Assembly: GCF_014229095.1 (NCBI RefSeq)
Contig: NZ_JAARZC010000001.1
Location: 372,001-436,000 of the forward strand
Direction: 5' to 3'
Length of the DNA: 64,000 nt
DNA from: Listeria cossartiae subsp. cayugensis
GTDB lineage: Bacteria > Bacillota > Bacilli > Lactobacillales > Listeriaceae
Both the position numbers and the translations under genes were made by a program. This document shows, piece by piece, positions 57,291 to 64,000 of the stretch. Each line of letters opens with the position of its first letter. The first letter of the stretch is position 1. Below the pieces are notes generated by a model. The model was not told where the DNA came from and ran no database searches. It saw only the letters and a list, made by a program, of their open reading frames with translations.

Positions 57291-59204
57291 ATGCGGCCGT
57301 TAATTTCGATTTGTATGATAGTCAAAAATGAAGCACATATTTTACGACAAAGTTTAGCGTCTTTTAGAAAATTTACAGAAGAAATCATTATTGTAGATAC
57401 AGGTTCCACTGACGAAACCAAGGAAATTGCACAAGAATTCACTGATTTTGTCTATGACTTTGAATGGACTGGCAACTTTTCTGATGCAAGAAACTTTGCG
57501 GCCAAACATGCAACGGGAAAATGGATTTTAGCGATTGATGCAGATGAATGTTTGGAAGAAGAAAGTTACCGCAAATTAGAAAAACAGTTGAAATCACCAG
57601 TCGAACCAATTCAAATGGCGCAAATTATTAGCTTTACAGGGGAAAAAGGACGAGTGACAACAACTAACCAAATGGCGCGGGTTTATAAAAATGACGGCAC
57701 CATTTGCTTCCGCGGCGTAATCCATGAACAACTAGAAGCAATCGACAAACGCCCGATTGCAGCTGGTGTTGCTGAAGTAAAAATTTATCATTATGGCTAT
57801 ATGTCGGAAATTGTCGAAAAACAAGACAAATCTGACCGTAATTTACGTTTATTAGAAAAAGAAGTTAAAAATAATAAAAATAGCGGCTTCGTCCACTTTA
57901 ATATTGGGCAAGAAATGAATCGTCTTGGCAATAAAAAAGAAGCGCTAAAAGAATTTTCCGAAGCGTTTCGACTACGTGATCACAACCACTACATTTGGGC
58001 GAAACTAAGCGCATATCATATTGCTGAGCTACTGGAACAAGAAAAACGCTACGACGAAAGTTTAGCGATTATCGAAGAAGCAAAAGTCATTTGGCCAAAC
58101 GTACCAGAATTCCCGCTTAAAAAAGCCAATATTTTATATGTGAACCACCAACTTGAAGATGCGAAAGAAATTTATCAAAGTTTGCTAGAAAATACTGCAA
58201 TCGACTACCAACCAATCGTGTTGTACGAAGCAACGAATTTCATGCCACACAAAATGCTAGGAACAATTTACTTAGAAGAAAAAGATTATACGCGCGCGAT
58301 GACTCATTTTTCTAAAGCCTATGCGGAAAATAGTTCCGATTACGGTGTGATGTTCCAAATGATTATGCTGCTTAGCAAATTCCATCAACCAAAAGAAATC
58401 TTCGCCTTTATGGAACGTCATCACTTTATTGCTAGCACGGAAACAGGCTTGCGCTTACTTTCGATGACAACACAACAAGGCTACGCGGAATTGTCTGAAC
58501 TCATTGTTCAATCGCTAACCGATGTGTATCCGCCAGTCGCAGAAGCAACCGAAGTGAAAATCGCAACAATTCGCAACGTCTTCCCAGTAATTAGCGAATC
58601 TGCTATTTTATTTGGAATTAAAGAAGAACTAATTGATGCAGCCGACTTATGTTTATGGCACTACGAAAATCCGCAATTACCAATCGAACGCGTCATGAAA
58701 AATAGCGATGTTGGCGACATTTATGACTTTATTTTTGAAAATGGCCCACGAATTAGTAAAAAACGCTATTTGTTCGTGTTAGAACGAGCGATTGCACTTG
58801 GAAAAGGCGAGTTTGCTGATTACTTATTGGCACTTCGAAACGTTTACCATGACAGCATTAACAGCCACATTGCGGACTTATTTTTCCAATATGATTTTGC
58901 GGATATCGCGCTTGATTTTTACAATATTGTCGATGCAGACGAAGTGACAAAACAAGGCTATATCAACCTAATTAACTATCTAGTAGACGCCGATGTACTG
59001 GATGAAGCACTTGCGATTGCAGAACGAGGTATCGATAATTTTAGTACCGATTTCCGTTTTTATCTTTGGACAATTAAAATTGATACCGAAAATCGCGCGA
59101 ATCGAATTAGTGAGGCAATGGACGAATTTCCGAATAACCGTTATTTAGCAAAACTGTTGGATGAAGTTACGATGTTGCAAGATACAGTTACAAACAATCG
59201 ATAG
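57291..59204 (+). CDS. gmaR: GmaR: flagellin glycosyltransferase and MogR anti-repressor
   Basis: A 637-residue protein. The N-terminal GT2 domain begins ISICMIVKNEAHIL, with DTGSTD and the nucleotide-sugar/metal motif IDADE (near 81-85). From about residue 190 onward there are TPR-type helical repeats. In L. monocytogenes GmaR binds MogR to lift repression below 37 degrees and adds GlcNAc to FlaA. Target mogR (45295) and substrate flaA (60360) are both in this window. RBS GAGGGAAG. Confidence 0.93.
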   Translation: MRPLISICMIVKNEAHILRQSLASFRKFTEEIIIVDTGSTDETKEIAQEFTDFVYDFEWTGNFSDARNFAAKHATGKWILAIDADECLEEESYRKLEKQLKSPVEPIQMAQIISFTGEKGRVTTTNQMARVYKNDGTICFRGVIHEQLEAIDKRPIAAGVAEVKIYHYGYMSEIVEKQDKSDRNLRLLEKEVKNNKNSGFVHFNIGQEMNRLGNKKEALKEFSEAFRLRDHNHYIWAKLSAYHIAELLEQEKRYDESLAIIEEAKVIWPNVPEFPLKKANILYVNHQLEDAKEIYQSLLENTAIDYQPIVLYEATNFMPHKMLGTIYLEEKDYTRAMTHFSKAYAENSSDYGVMFQMIMLLSKFHQPKEIFAFMERHHFIASTETGLRLLSMTTQQGYAELSELIVQSLTDVYPPVAEATEVKIATIRNVFPVISESAILFGIKEELIDAADLCLWHYENPQLPIERVMKNSDVGDIYDFIFENGPRISKKRYLFVLERAIALGKGEFADYLLALRNVYHDSINSHIADLFFQYDFADIALDFYNIVDADEVTKQGYINLINYLVDADVLDEALAIAERGIDNFSTDFRFYLWTIKIDTENRANRISEAMDEFPNNRYLAKLLDEVTMLQDTVTNNR

Positions 59205-59216
59205 GAGGCCAGTAAT

Positions 59217-60125
59217 ATGACAGAAGAAAAAGGAATTTTACTACAAAGTGGAACAAATGAATTAGAAATTGTTACATTTACTGTTGGCGAAAACTTATTT
59301 TGTATTAACGTTTTAAAAGTGAAAGAAATTATTCATCCGCTAGAAGTAACGCCTGTACCAGATTCGAACCCGGCAATTGAAGGCGTTTCCCAAGTCCGCG
59401 GCGAAATTATGCCTGTCGTGAACCTTGCTCGTGTGATGAAATTACCCGAAATCGAACCAGAAAATACGAAATTCATTATCACAGAACTAAACCAAATGAA
59501 AATTGTTTTCCGTGTCGACGAGGTTCATCGGATCCAACGTATTTCATGGGAACAAATTGAAGAACCGGAAAAACTATCGATTGGTTTGGAAGAATTAGCG
59601 GTTGGTATCGTGAAGCTAGACGGTAACCTAGTTCTTTTACTTGATTATGAAAAAATCATTTATGAAATTAGTGGAAATGCGGATTTTGCTGTGACAGGCG
59701 AAGACCGTATGGCGCGAAAAGTAAACCGTGAAGAGAAGACTATCTTTATTGCCGAAGACTCACAAATGCTGCGTCAACTGCTGGAAGATACGCTTCATGA
59801 GGCGGGTTATACAAATCTGCAGTTTTTTGCAAATGGCCGCGAAGCCCAAGAACATATTTTCAAATTGCTCAAAGAACAAAAAGAGCAAACGTTTGAAAAT
59901 GTTAACTTGTTAATTACGGATATCGAAATGCCGCAAATGGACGGACACCATTTAACAAAAGTAATTAAAGAAGATGAAATTGGCCGCGAATTGCCAGTTG
60001 TTATTTTCTCTTCGCTAATTACAGAAGATCTGGAACATAAAGGTGCAGGTGTCGGAGCCGATGCACAAGTAAGTAAACCGAATATCCATCAACTTATTAA
60101 TATTTTAGATGAGCTAGTTTTATAA
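59217..60125 (+). CDS. cheV: Chemotaxis coupling protein CheV
   Basis: A 302-residue fusion of a CheW-like coupling domain (about 15-155, with VKEIIHPLEVTPVP and VRGEIMPVVNL) and a response regulator receiver domain (about 178-302). Receiver residues are EDSQ, the phospho-acceptor Asp in ITDIEMPQMDG, and the conserved Lys in QVSKPN. It couples receptors to CheA and helps adaptation. It is the last gene before a strong terminator. Confidence 0.93.
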   Translation: MTEEKGILLQSGTNELEIVTFTVGENLFCINVLKVKEIIHPLEVTPVPDSNPAIEGVSQVRGEIMPVVNLARVMKLPEIEPENTKFIITELNQMKIVFRVDEVHRIQRISWEQIEEPEKLSIGLEELAVGIVKLDGNLVLLLDYEKIIYEISGNADFAVTGEDRMARKVNREEKTIFIAEDSQMLRQLLEDTLHEAGYTNLQFFANGREAQEHIFKLLKEQKEQTFENVNLLITDIEMPQMDGHHLTKVIKEDEIGRELPVVIFSSLITEDLEHKGAGVGADAQVSKPNIHQLINILDELVL

Positions 60126-60171
60126 AAAGAAGTGTTTGAACAAACTTTTCTGTTCAAACACTTCTTTATTT
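60126..60171 (+). terminator. Terminator of the long flagellar operon
   Basis: A 17-bp perfect stem, 60126-60142 with 60151-60167, with a T-rich tail. It isolates flaA. Confidence 0.9.
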
Positions 60172-60259
60172 TATTTAAAAAAATTTGCGAAAACGTAAAA
60201 ACGTTGCTATTAAGCCGGATTTTCATTTTTATATAAATAAAAACAACTTATTTTTACAT

Positions 60260-60292
60260 TTTTAACAAAAAACATTTGATTTTTTAAAAAAA
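60260..60292. promoter_or_regulatory. Two MogR boxes upstream of flaA
   Basis: Exact TTTT-N5-AAAA at 60260-60272 and 60280-60292. The second overlaps the -35 and spacer of the flaA promoter, so binding would block RNA polymerase. Confidence 0.8.
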
Positions 60293-60304
60293 TGAAGATA
60301 TAAT
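60276..60304 (+). promoter_or_regulatory. flaA promoter
   Basis: TTGATT, 17 bp, TATAAT, of sigma-A type. The leader of about 50 nt ends in the RBS GGAGGG. Confidence 0.75.
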
Positions 60305-60359
60305 AAAGCATATAGAGAAGAGAAGTCTTTTCTAAACCGAATGTAGGAGGGAAACACAA

Positions 60360-61223
60360 ATGAAAGTAAATACTAATATCATTAGCTTGAAAACACAAGA
60401 ATATCTTCGTAAAAACAACGAAGGCATGACTCAAGCGCAAGAACGTTTGGCATCTGGTAAACGTATTAACAGTTCTCTTGATGACGCTGCTGGTCTTGCA
60501 GTTGTTACTCGTATGAACGTTAAATCTACAGGCTTAGATGCAGCAAGCAAAAACTCATCCATGGGTATTGACTTGTTACAAACAGCGGATTCAGCTCTTA
60601 GCTCCATGAGTTCAATCTTGCAACGTATGCGTCAATTAGCAGTACAATCTTCTAACGGTTCATTCAGTGACGAAGATCGTAAACAATATACTGCTGAATT
60701 CGGTAGCTTGATCAAAGAACTTGATCACGTTGCTGACACTACTAACTACAACAACATCAAATTACTAGATCAAACTGCTACAAATGCTGCTACTCAAGTA
60801 AGCATCCAAGCGTCTGATAAAGCTAATGACTTAATCAATATCGATCTTTTCAATGCGAAAGGTCTTTCTGCTGGAACAATCACTTTAGGTAGTGGTTCTA
60901 CAGTTGCTGGTTATAGTGCATTATCTGTTGCTGATGCTGATTCTTCTCAAGAAGCAACTGAAGCTATTGATGAATTAATCAATAACATTTCTAACGGTCG
61001 TGCGCTTCTTGGTGCTGGTATGAGTCGCCTTAGCTACAATGTATCTAACGTGAACAACCAATCCATCGCAACTAAAGCATCTGCTTCCTCTATTGAAGAT
61101 GCAGATATGGCTGCTGAAATGTCCGAAATGACTAAATACAAAATTCTTACACAAACATCTATCAGCATGCTTTCTCAAGCAAACCAAACACCGCAAATGT
61201 TAACTCAATTAATTAACAGCTAA
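60360..61223 (+). CDS. flaA: Flagellin FlaA
   Basis: A 287-residue flagellin with conserved D0/D1 ends (MKVNTNIISLKTQEYL, then RLASGKRINSSLDDAAGLAV; C-terminal SISMLSQANQTPQMLTQLINS) and a short central domain carrying Ser/Thr residues available for GlcNAc modification by GmaR. The RBS is strong and codon use looks highly optimised. It is monocistronic, with MogR-controlled promoter and its own terminator. Confidence 0.96.
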   Translation: MKVNTNIISLKTQEYLRKNNEGMTQAQERLASGKRINSSLDDAAGLAVVTRMNVKSTGLDAASKNSSMGIDLLQTADSALSSMSSILQRMRQLAVQSSNGSFSDEDRKQYTAEFGSLIKELDHVADTTNYNNIKLLDQTATNAATQVSIQASDKANDLINIDLFNAKGLSAGTITLGSGSTVAGYSALSVADADSSQEATEAIDELINNISNGRALLGAGMSRLSYNVSNVNNQSIATKASASSIEDADMAAEMSEMTKYKILTQTSISMLSQANQTPQMLTQLINS

Positions 61224-61262
61224 TAACATATCAAATTCATTTATCGAACATTGTTTACCCTT

Positions 61263-61300
61263 AGCCTCTCGTCACCCCGGACGAGGGGCTTTTCTTTTTA
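61263..61300 (+). terminator. Terminator after flaA
   Basis: An 11-bp stem with one mismatch or G-U pair, 61263-61273 with 61280-61290, then a T-rich tail. Much stronger in GC than most in this window. Confidence 0.88.
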
Positions 61301-61373
61301 TTTATAAAAATATTTTTGGATTACAAATAGGGCACAGCGCCAAAGTTAAGCTAGTTAACTATTTTTTGAATAA

Positions 61374-61464
61374 TTTTATTATAAAAAACGGATATTTTTT
61401 AAGAAAAAGGTAGAAATTGTCCTATTTTTATTATAAAATGATATTATGCGATTTTTTTAAAAAA
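61374..61464. promoter_or_regulatory. Cluster of four MogR boxes upstream of cheY
   Basis: Exact TTTT-N5-AAAA at 61374-61386, 61395-61407, 61426-61438 and 61452-61464, in the 125 bp before cheY. A promoter candidate (TTGTCC 61417, GATATT 61440) lies among them. Confidence 0.75.
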
Positions 61465-61497
61465 TATTTATAGGTATAGGAATGGGAGTTGTATTTT

Positions 61498-61857
61498 ATG
61501 TTGAAGTTGTTGATTGTCGACGATGCGATGTTCATGCGTACGATGATTAAGAATATCGTGAAAGATAGCGATTTTGAAGTAGTTGCAGAAGCGGAAAATG
61601 GACTGGAAGCAGTGAAAAAGTATGATGAAGTAAAACCAGATATCGTGACACTGGATATTACAATGCCAGAAATGGATGGTTTAGAAGCACTTGCACAAAT
61701 TATGGCGAAAGATCCATCTGCCAAAGTAATTATGTGCTCGGCGATGGGCCAACAAGGTATGGTTGTAGATGCAATTAAAAAAGGTGCGAAAGACTTTATC
61801 GTAAAACCTTTCCAAGCGGACCGAGTTTTAGAGGCGTTAGAAAAAGCAGCTAAGTAG
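61498..61857 (+). CDS. cheY: Chemotaxis response regulator CheY
   Basis: A 119-residue single receiver domain. The acidic pair is in IVDDAM, the phospho-acceptor Asp in TLDITMPEMDG near residue 53, the Ser/Thr switch in MCSAMG, and Lys in FIVKPF. Phosphorylated by CheA, it binds the motor switch. GGGAG is 9 nt before ATG 61498. It is the first gene of the cheY-cheA unit. Confidence 0.95.
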   Translation: MLKLLIVDDAMFMRTMIKNIVKDSDFEVVAEAENGLEAVKKYDEVKPDIVTLDITMPEMDGLEALAQIMAKDPSAKVIMCSAMGQQGMVVDAIKKGAKDFIVKPFQADRVLEALEKAAK

Positions 61858-61876
61858 AGAAATGGAGGTGGATAGC

Positions 61877-63733
61877 ATGACTACAAATATGTTAGACCTG
61901 TTTATAGAAGAAGCTTCAGAACATTTACAGGCGCTAAATGATAATCTGTTACAGCTTGAGAAAGACCCGACGAACGGTCAGTTAGTAAGTGAAATTTTCC
62001 GTTCAGCACATACGTTTAAAGGGATGTCCGCAACGATGGGCTTCCAGCAGGTGGCTGATTTAACGCATGCAATGGAAAATGTACTAGATGAGGTACGCAA
62101 TAATCGATTGGCTGTAACAGAACATTTGGTAGACATTATTTTTACATGTACATCTCATTTGGAAACAATGGTTTCGGATATCCAGCACGGTGGACAAGGC
62201 GCGGCGGATATTTCGAAAACCGTAGCTGACTTAGAAGCGCTTTTACACCCTGAACAAGAAATAGATTTAGCGGTTGAGAAAACGTACCATATTGCCATTC
62301 AAATTGAAGAAGCAGCTATTTTGAAAGCAGTGCGGGCGGTAATGTGTTTAGAGCGACTTGCGGAAATTGGAATTATTTCAGAAACAACGCCAGACAGAGA
62401 AGCGATTGAGCTAGAAGAGTTTGAGCAGACATTCGAAGTGGTTTTAGAGTCAGCACAAACGAAAGAAGAAATCGAAGCGGTTGTCCTCGATATTTCTGAA
62501 ATCGAAAAAGTGACTGTGACAGAAGAAGTGGAAGAAGTTCAGGTTATTGAACCAATCAAAAAAGCCGCAAAACAAACAACCAAACGATTAGAAAATAAAA
62601 CCATTCGTGTACAACTTGAAAAAATCGAAAAGCTAATGAACGTTTTTGAAGAAAGCGTCATTGAACGGGCGAGAATTGATGAAATCGCAGAAAAAACGAA
62701 TAACAAAGAATTGATGGAACATTTAGGACGATTCAGTTCCATCTCCAAAGAAATTCAAAACGGCTTACTGAATATGCGTATGGTGCCAGTGGACAGTGTT
62801 TTCAATCGCTTTCCAAAAATGGTACGTACACTAGCCAAAGAATTAGGTAAGAAAATCGATTTAGTGATTGAAGGCGCAGATACGGAAGTCGATAAAATCG
62901 TCATTGATGAAATTGGCGACCCACTTGTTCATTTAATCCGTAATTCGGTAGACCACGGCGCTGAAACAGTCGAAGTGAGACGTAAAAACGGGAAAAATGA
63001 AACCGCCACAATTAATCTAAAAGCTTTCCATAGTGGCAACAATGTCGTGATTGAGATTGCGGATGACGGTGCGGGAATCAATAAGCGCAAAGTTTTAGAA
63101 AAAGCGATTGCGAAAAATGTCGTTACACGCGCAGAATCAACGAAAATGACAGATGCGGAAATTTTTGATTTATTATTTGATTCCGGTTTCAGTACTGCGG
63201 ATCAAGTATCGGATCTTTCTGGCCGAGGCGTGGGACTAGATGTTGTCCGTAATACGATTCTCAAAATCGGCGGAAAAATCAGCGTAGAATCAAGTGAAAA
63301 TGCTGGTTCGACGTTCCGAATTGAGATTCCGCTAACTTTATCCATCATCCAGTCGATGCTCGTTGCAACATCGGAACGCCGCTATGCTGTGCCACTTGCG
63401 AACGTAGCCGAAGCTATCACAATTAATCCAGCGGACATTCAACATGTTCACGGCAAAGACTTAATCAACTATCGTGAAACAATTATCGAAGTACTCGACT
63501 TAGGCGAATGCTTCCACGAAACAGCTTTAACAGACACAGATGAATTACTTTTACTCGTTGTTAAAAATGCCAAGCGAACTTTTGGACTTATTATTAAGGA
63601 TATTATCGGTCAACGGGAAATTGTTTTAAAAACACTTGGCGGCTTTTTCAGCGAAAGTCAAATTGCCTTTTCTGGGGCAACGATTTTAGGCGATGGTCGT
63701 GTCGTATTAATTTTAAATTTAGAAACATTTTAA
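61877..63733 (+). CDS. cheA: Chemotaxis histidine kinase CheA
   Basis: A 618-residue CheA with domains in order. P1 has the phospho-His in FRSAHTFKG near residue 45. P2 is a CheY/CheB-binding region. P3 is the dimerisation helix pair (about 240-300). P4 is the ATPase with HLIRNSVDHG, DDGAGI and SGRGVGLDVV. P5 is the CheW-like end. ATG 61877 follows GGAGGTGG. It overlaps nothing and lies 19 nt from cheY. Confidence 0.95.
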   Translation: MTTNMLDLFIEEASEHLQALNDNLLQLEKDPTNGQLVSEIFRSAHTFKGMSATMGFQQVADLTHAMENVLDEVRNNRLAVTEHLVDIIFTCTSHLETMVSDIQHGGQGAADISKTVADLEALLHPEQEIDLAVEKTYHIAIQIEEAAILKAVRAVMCLERLAEIGIISETTPDREAIELEEFEQTFEVVLESAQTKEEIEAVVLDISEIEKVTVTEEVEEVQVIEPIKKAAKQTTKRLENKTIRVQLEKIEKLMNVFEESVIERARIDEIAEKTNNKELMEHLGRFSSISKEIQNGLLNMRMVPVDSVFNRFPKMVRTLAKELGKKIDLVIEGADTEVDKIVIDEIGDPLVHLIRNSVDHGAETVEVRRKNGKNETATINLKAFHSGNNVVIEIADDGAGINKRKVLEKAIAKNVVTRAESTKMTDAEIFDLLFDSGFSTADQVSDLSGRGVGLDVVRNTILKIGGKISVESSENAGSTFRIEIPLTLSIIQSMLVATSERRYAVPLANVAEAITINPADIQHVHGKDLINYRETIIEVLDLGECFHETALTDTDELLLLVVKNAKRTFGLIIKDIIGQREIVLKTLGGFFSESQIAFSGATILGDGRVVLILNLETF

Positions 63734-63745
63734 GGAGGAACCATG

Positions 63746-64000
63746 ATGGAACAAGTATTTCAAGTAGAACTTCCTGAATGGGAACCGAAAGAACCGAGCC
63801 AAGAAGGACGCGAAAAAGGCTCTATCCGCCAAGTAGATAACATTGGCGTTAACTTAATCGTCCGTCTTGGAAAAAAAGAAATGCCAGTAGGGGATATCGC
63901 CGAGTTAAGCATTGGCGATGTTCTCGAAGTGGAAAAGAAACCTGGCCACAAAGTCGAAATTTTCCTCGATGAAAAGAAAGTCGGCATCGGTGAAGCCATT
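63746..64000 (+). CDS. FliN/FliY-type motor switch protein (partial, runs off the window)
   Basis: AGGAGG at 63733-63738 precedes ATG 63746 (an adjacent ATG is at 63743). The 85 visible codons read EQVFQVELPEWEPKEPSQEG, then VDNIGVNLIVRLGKKEMPVGDIAELSIGDVLEVEKKPGHKVEIFLDEKKVGIGEA. This is a SpoA/FliN domain of the C-ring. It continues past the window edge and is probably co-transcribed with cheY-cheA. Confidence 0.88.
   Translation, partial: MEQVFQVELPEWEPKEPSQEGREKGSIRQVDNIGVNLIVRLGKKEMPVGDIAELSIGDVLEVEKKPGHKVEIFLDEKKVGIGEAI

Noticed and set aside
1-64000. CRISPR arrays, insertion sequences, phage attachment sites or a PrfA box
   Set aside because: No regularly spaced repeats, transposase or integrase genes were seen, and no clear TTAACA-NN-TGTTAA palindrome was noticed.

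Overview
This window is Listeria chromosome, most likely Listeria monocytogenes. The evidence is a 287-residue FlaA flagellin, the MogR repressor and GmaR anti-repressor/glycosyltransferase pair, an LtaP-type lipoteichoic acid primase, an FrvA-type P1B-4 ATPase, AT-rich intergenic DNA and strong AGGAGG ribosome binding sites. Most of the window is core chromosome: small operons separated by clear rho-independent terminators. Species assignment is by recognition of protein sequence, not by a database search.

Layout. 1-9.1 kb: a membrane glycerophosphodiesterase, a lipoprotein, a Ser/Thr kinase divergent from an HTH protein, small membrane proteins, a GNAT enzyme, a GDSL esterase and a large polytopic membrane protein. 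9.2-12.2 kb: a sigma-B-type promoter with a small gene, a cysteine hydrolase, a HAD phosphatase, an Rrf2 regulator with a methyltransferase, and tRNA-Ser(CGA). 12.3-22.3 kb: a membrane metalloprotease, an aldo-keto reductase with a CcpA-type cre site, the Fur-box-flanked FrvA-like exporter, a transaldolase-like protein, LtaP, an amino acid permease and a double VOC protein. 22.4-32 kb: CorA-like transporter, a YhgE/Pip membrane protein sandwiched between two paralogous regulators, DUF975 and GNAT proteins, a PPP phosphatase, a DUF420 protein and an HhH-GPD glycosylase. 32.2-41.1 kb: an LPXTG surface protein, pyridoxal kinase, HAD phosphatase, acetyltransferase, YwdI/YwdK-like proteins, a YadGH-like ABC exporter and a sigma-B-type stress operon.

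41.1-45.1 kb is the least ordinary stretch. It is visibly more AT-rich and holds a secreted mini-metzincin with a membrane-anchored partner, a 40-residue peptide translationally coupled to a small membrane protein, a repeated promoter-proximal element in front of both modules, and two tandem DUF805 genes duplicated together with their leaders and terminators.

45-64 kb is the motility locus. mogR and a small co-oriented gene lie on the minus strand. Facing away is one long plus-strand operon: FliO-like, fliP-fliQ-fliR-flhB-flhA-flhF-flgG-cheR-unknown-motA-motB-unknown-gmaR-cheV. It is followed by flaA, then cheY-cheA and the start of a FliN-type gene. MogR boxes (TTTT-N5-AAAA) sit upstream of the operon, flaA and cheY. 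A sigma-B-like promoter at the end of fliQ points backward toward mogR, so the stress transcript would run antisense through fliQ, fliP and the FliO-like gene before reaching mogR.
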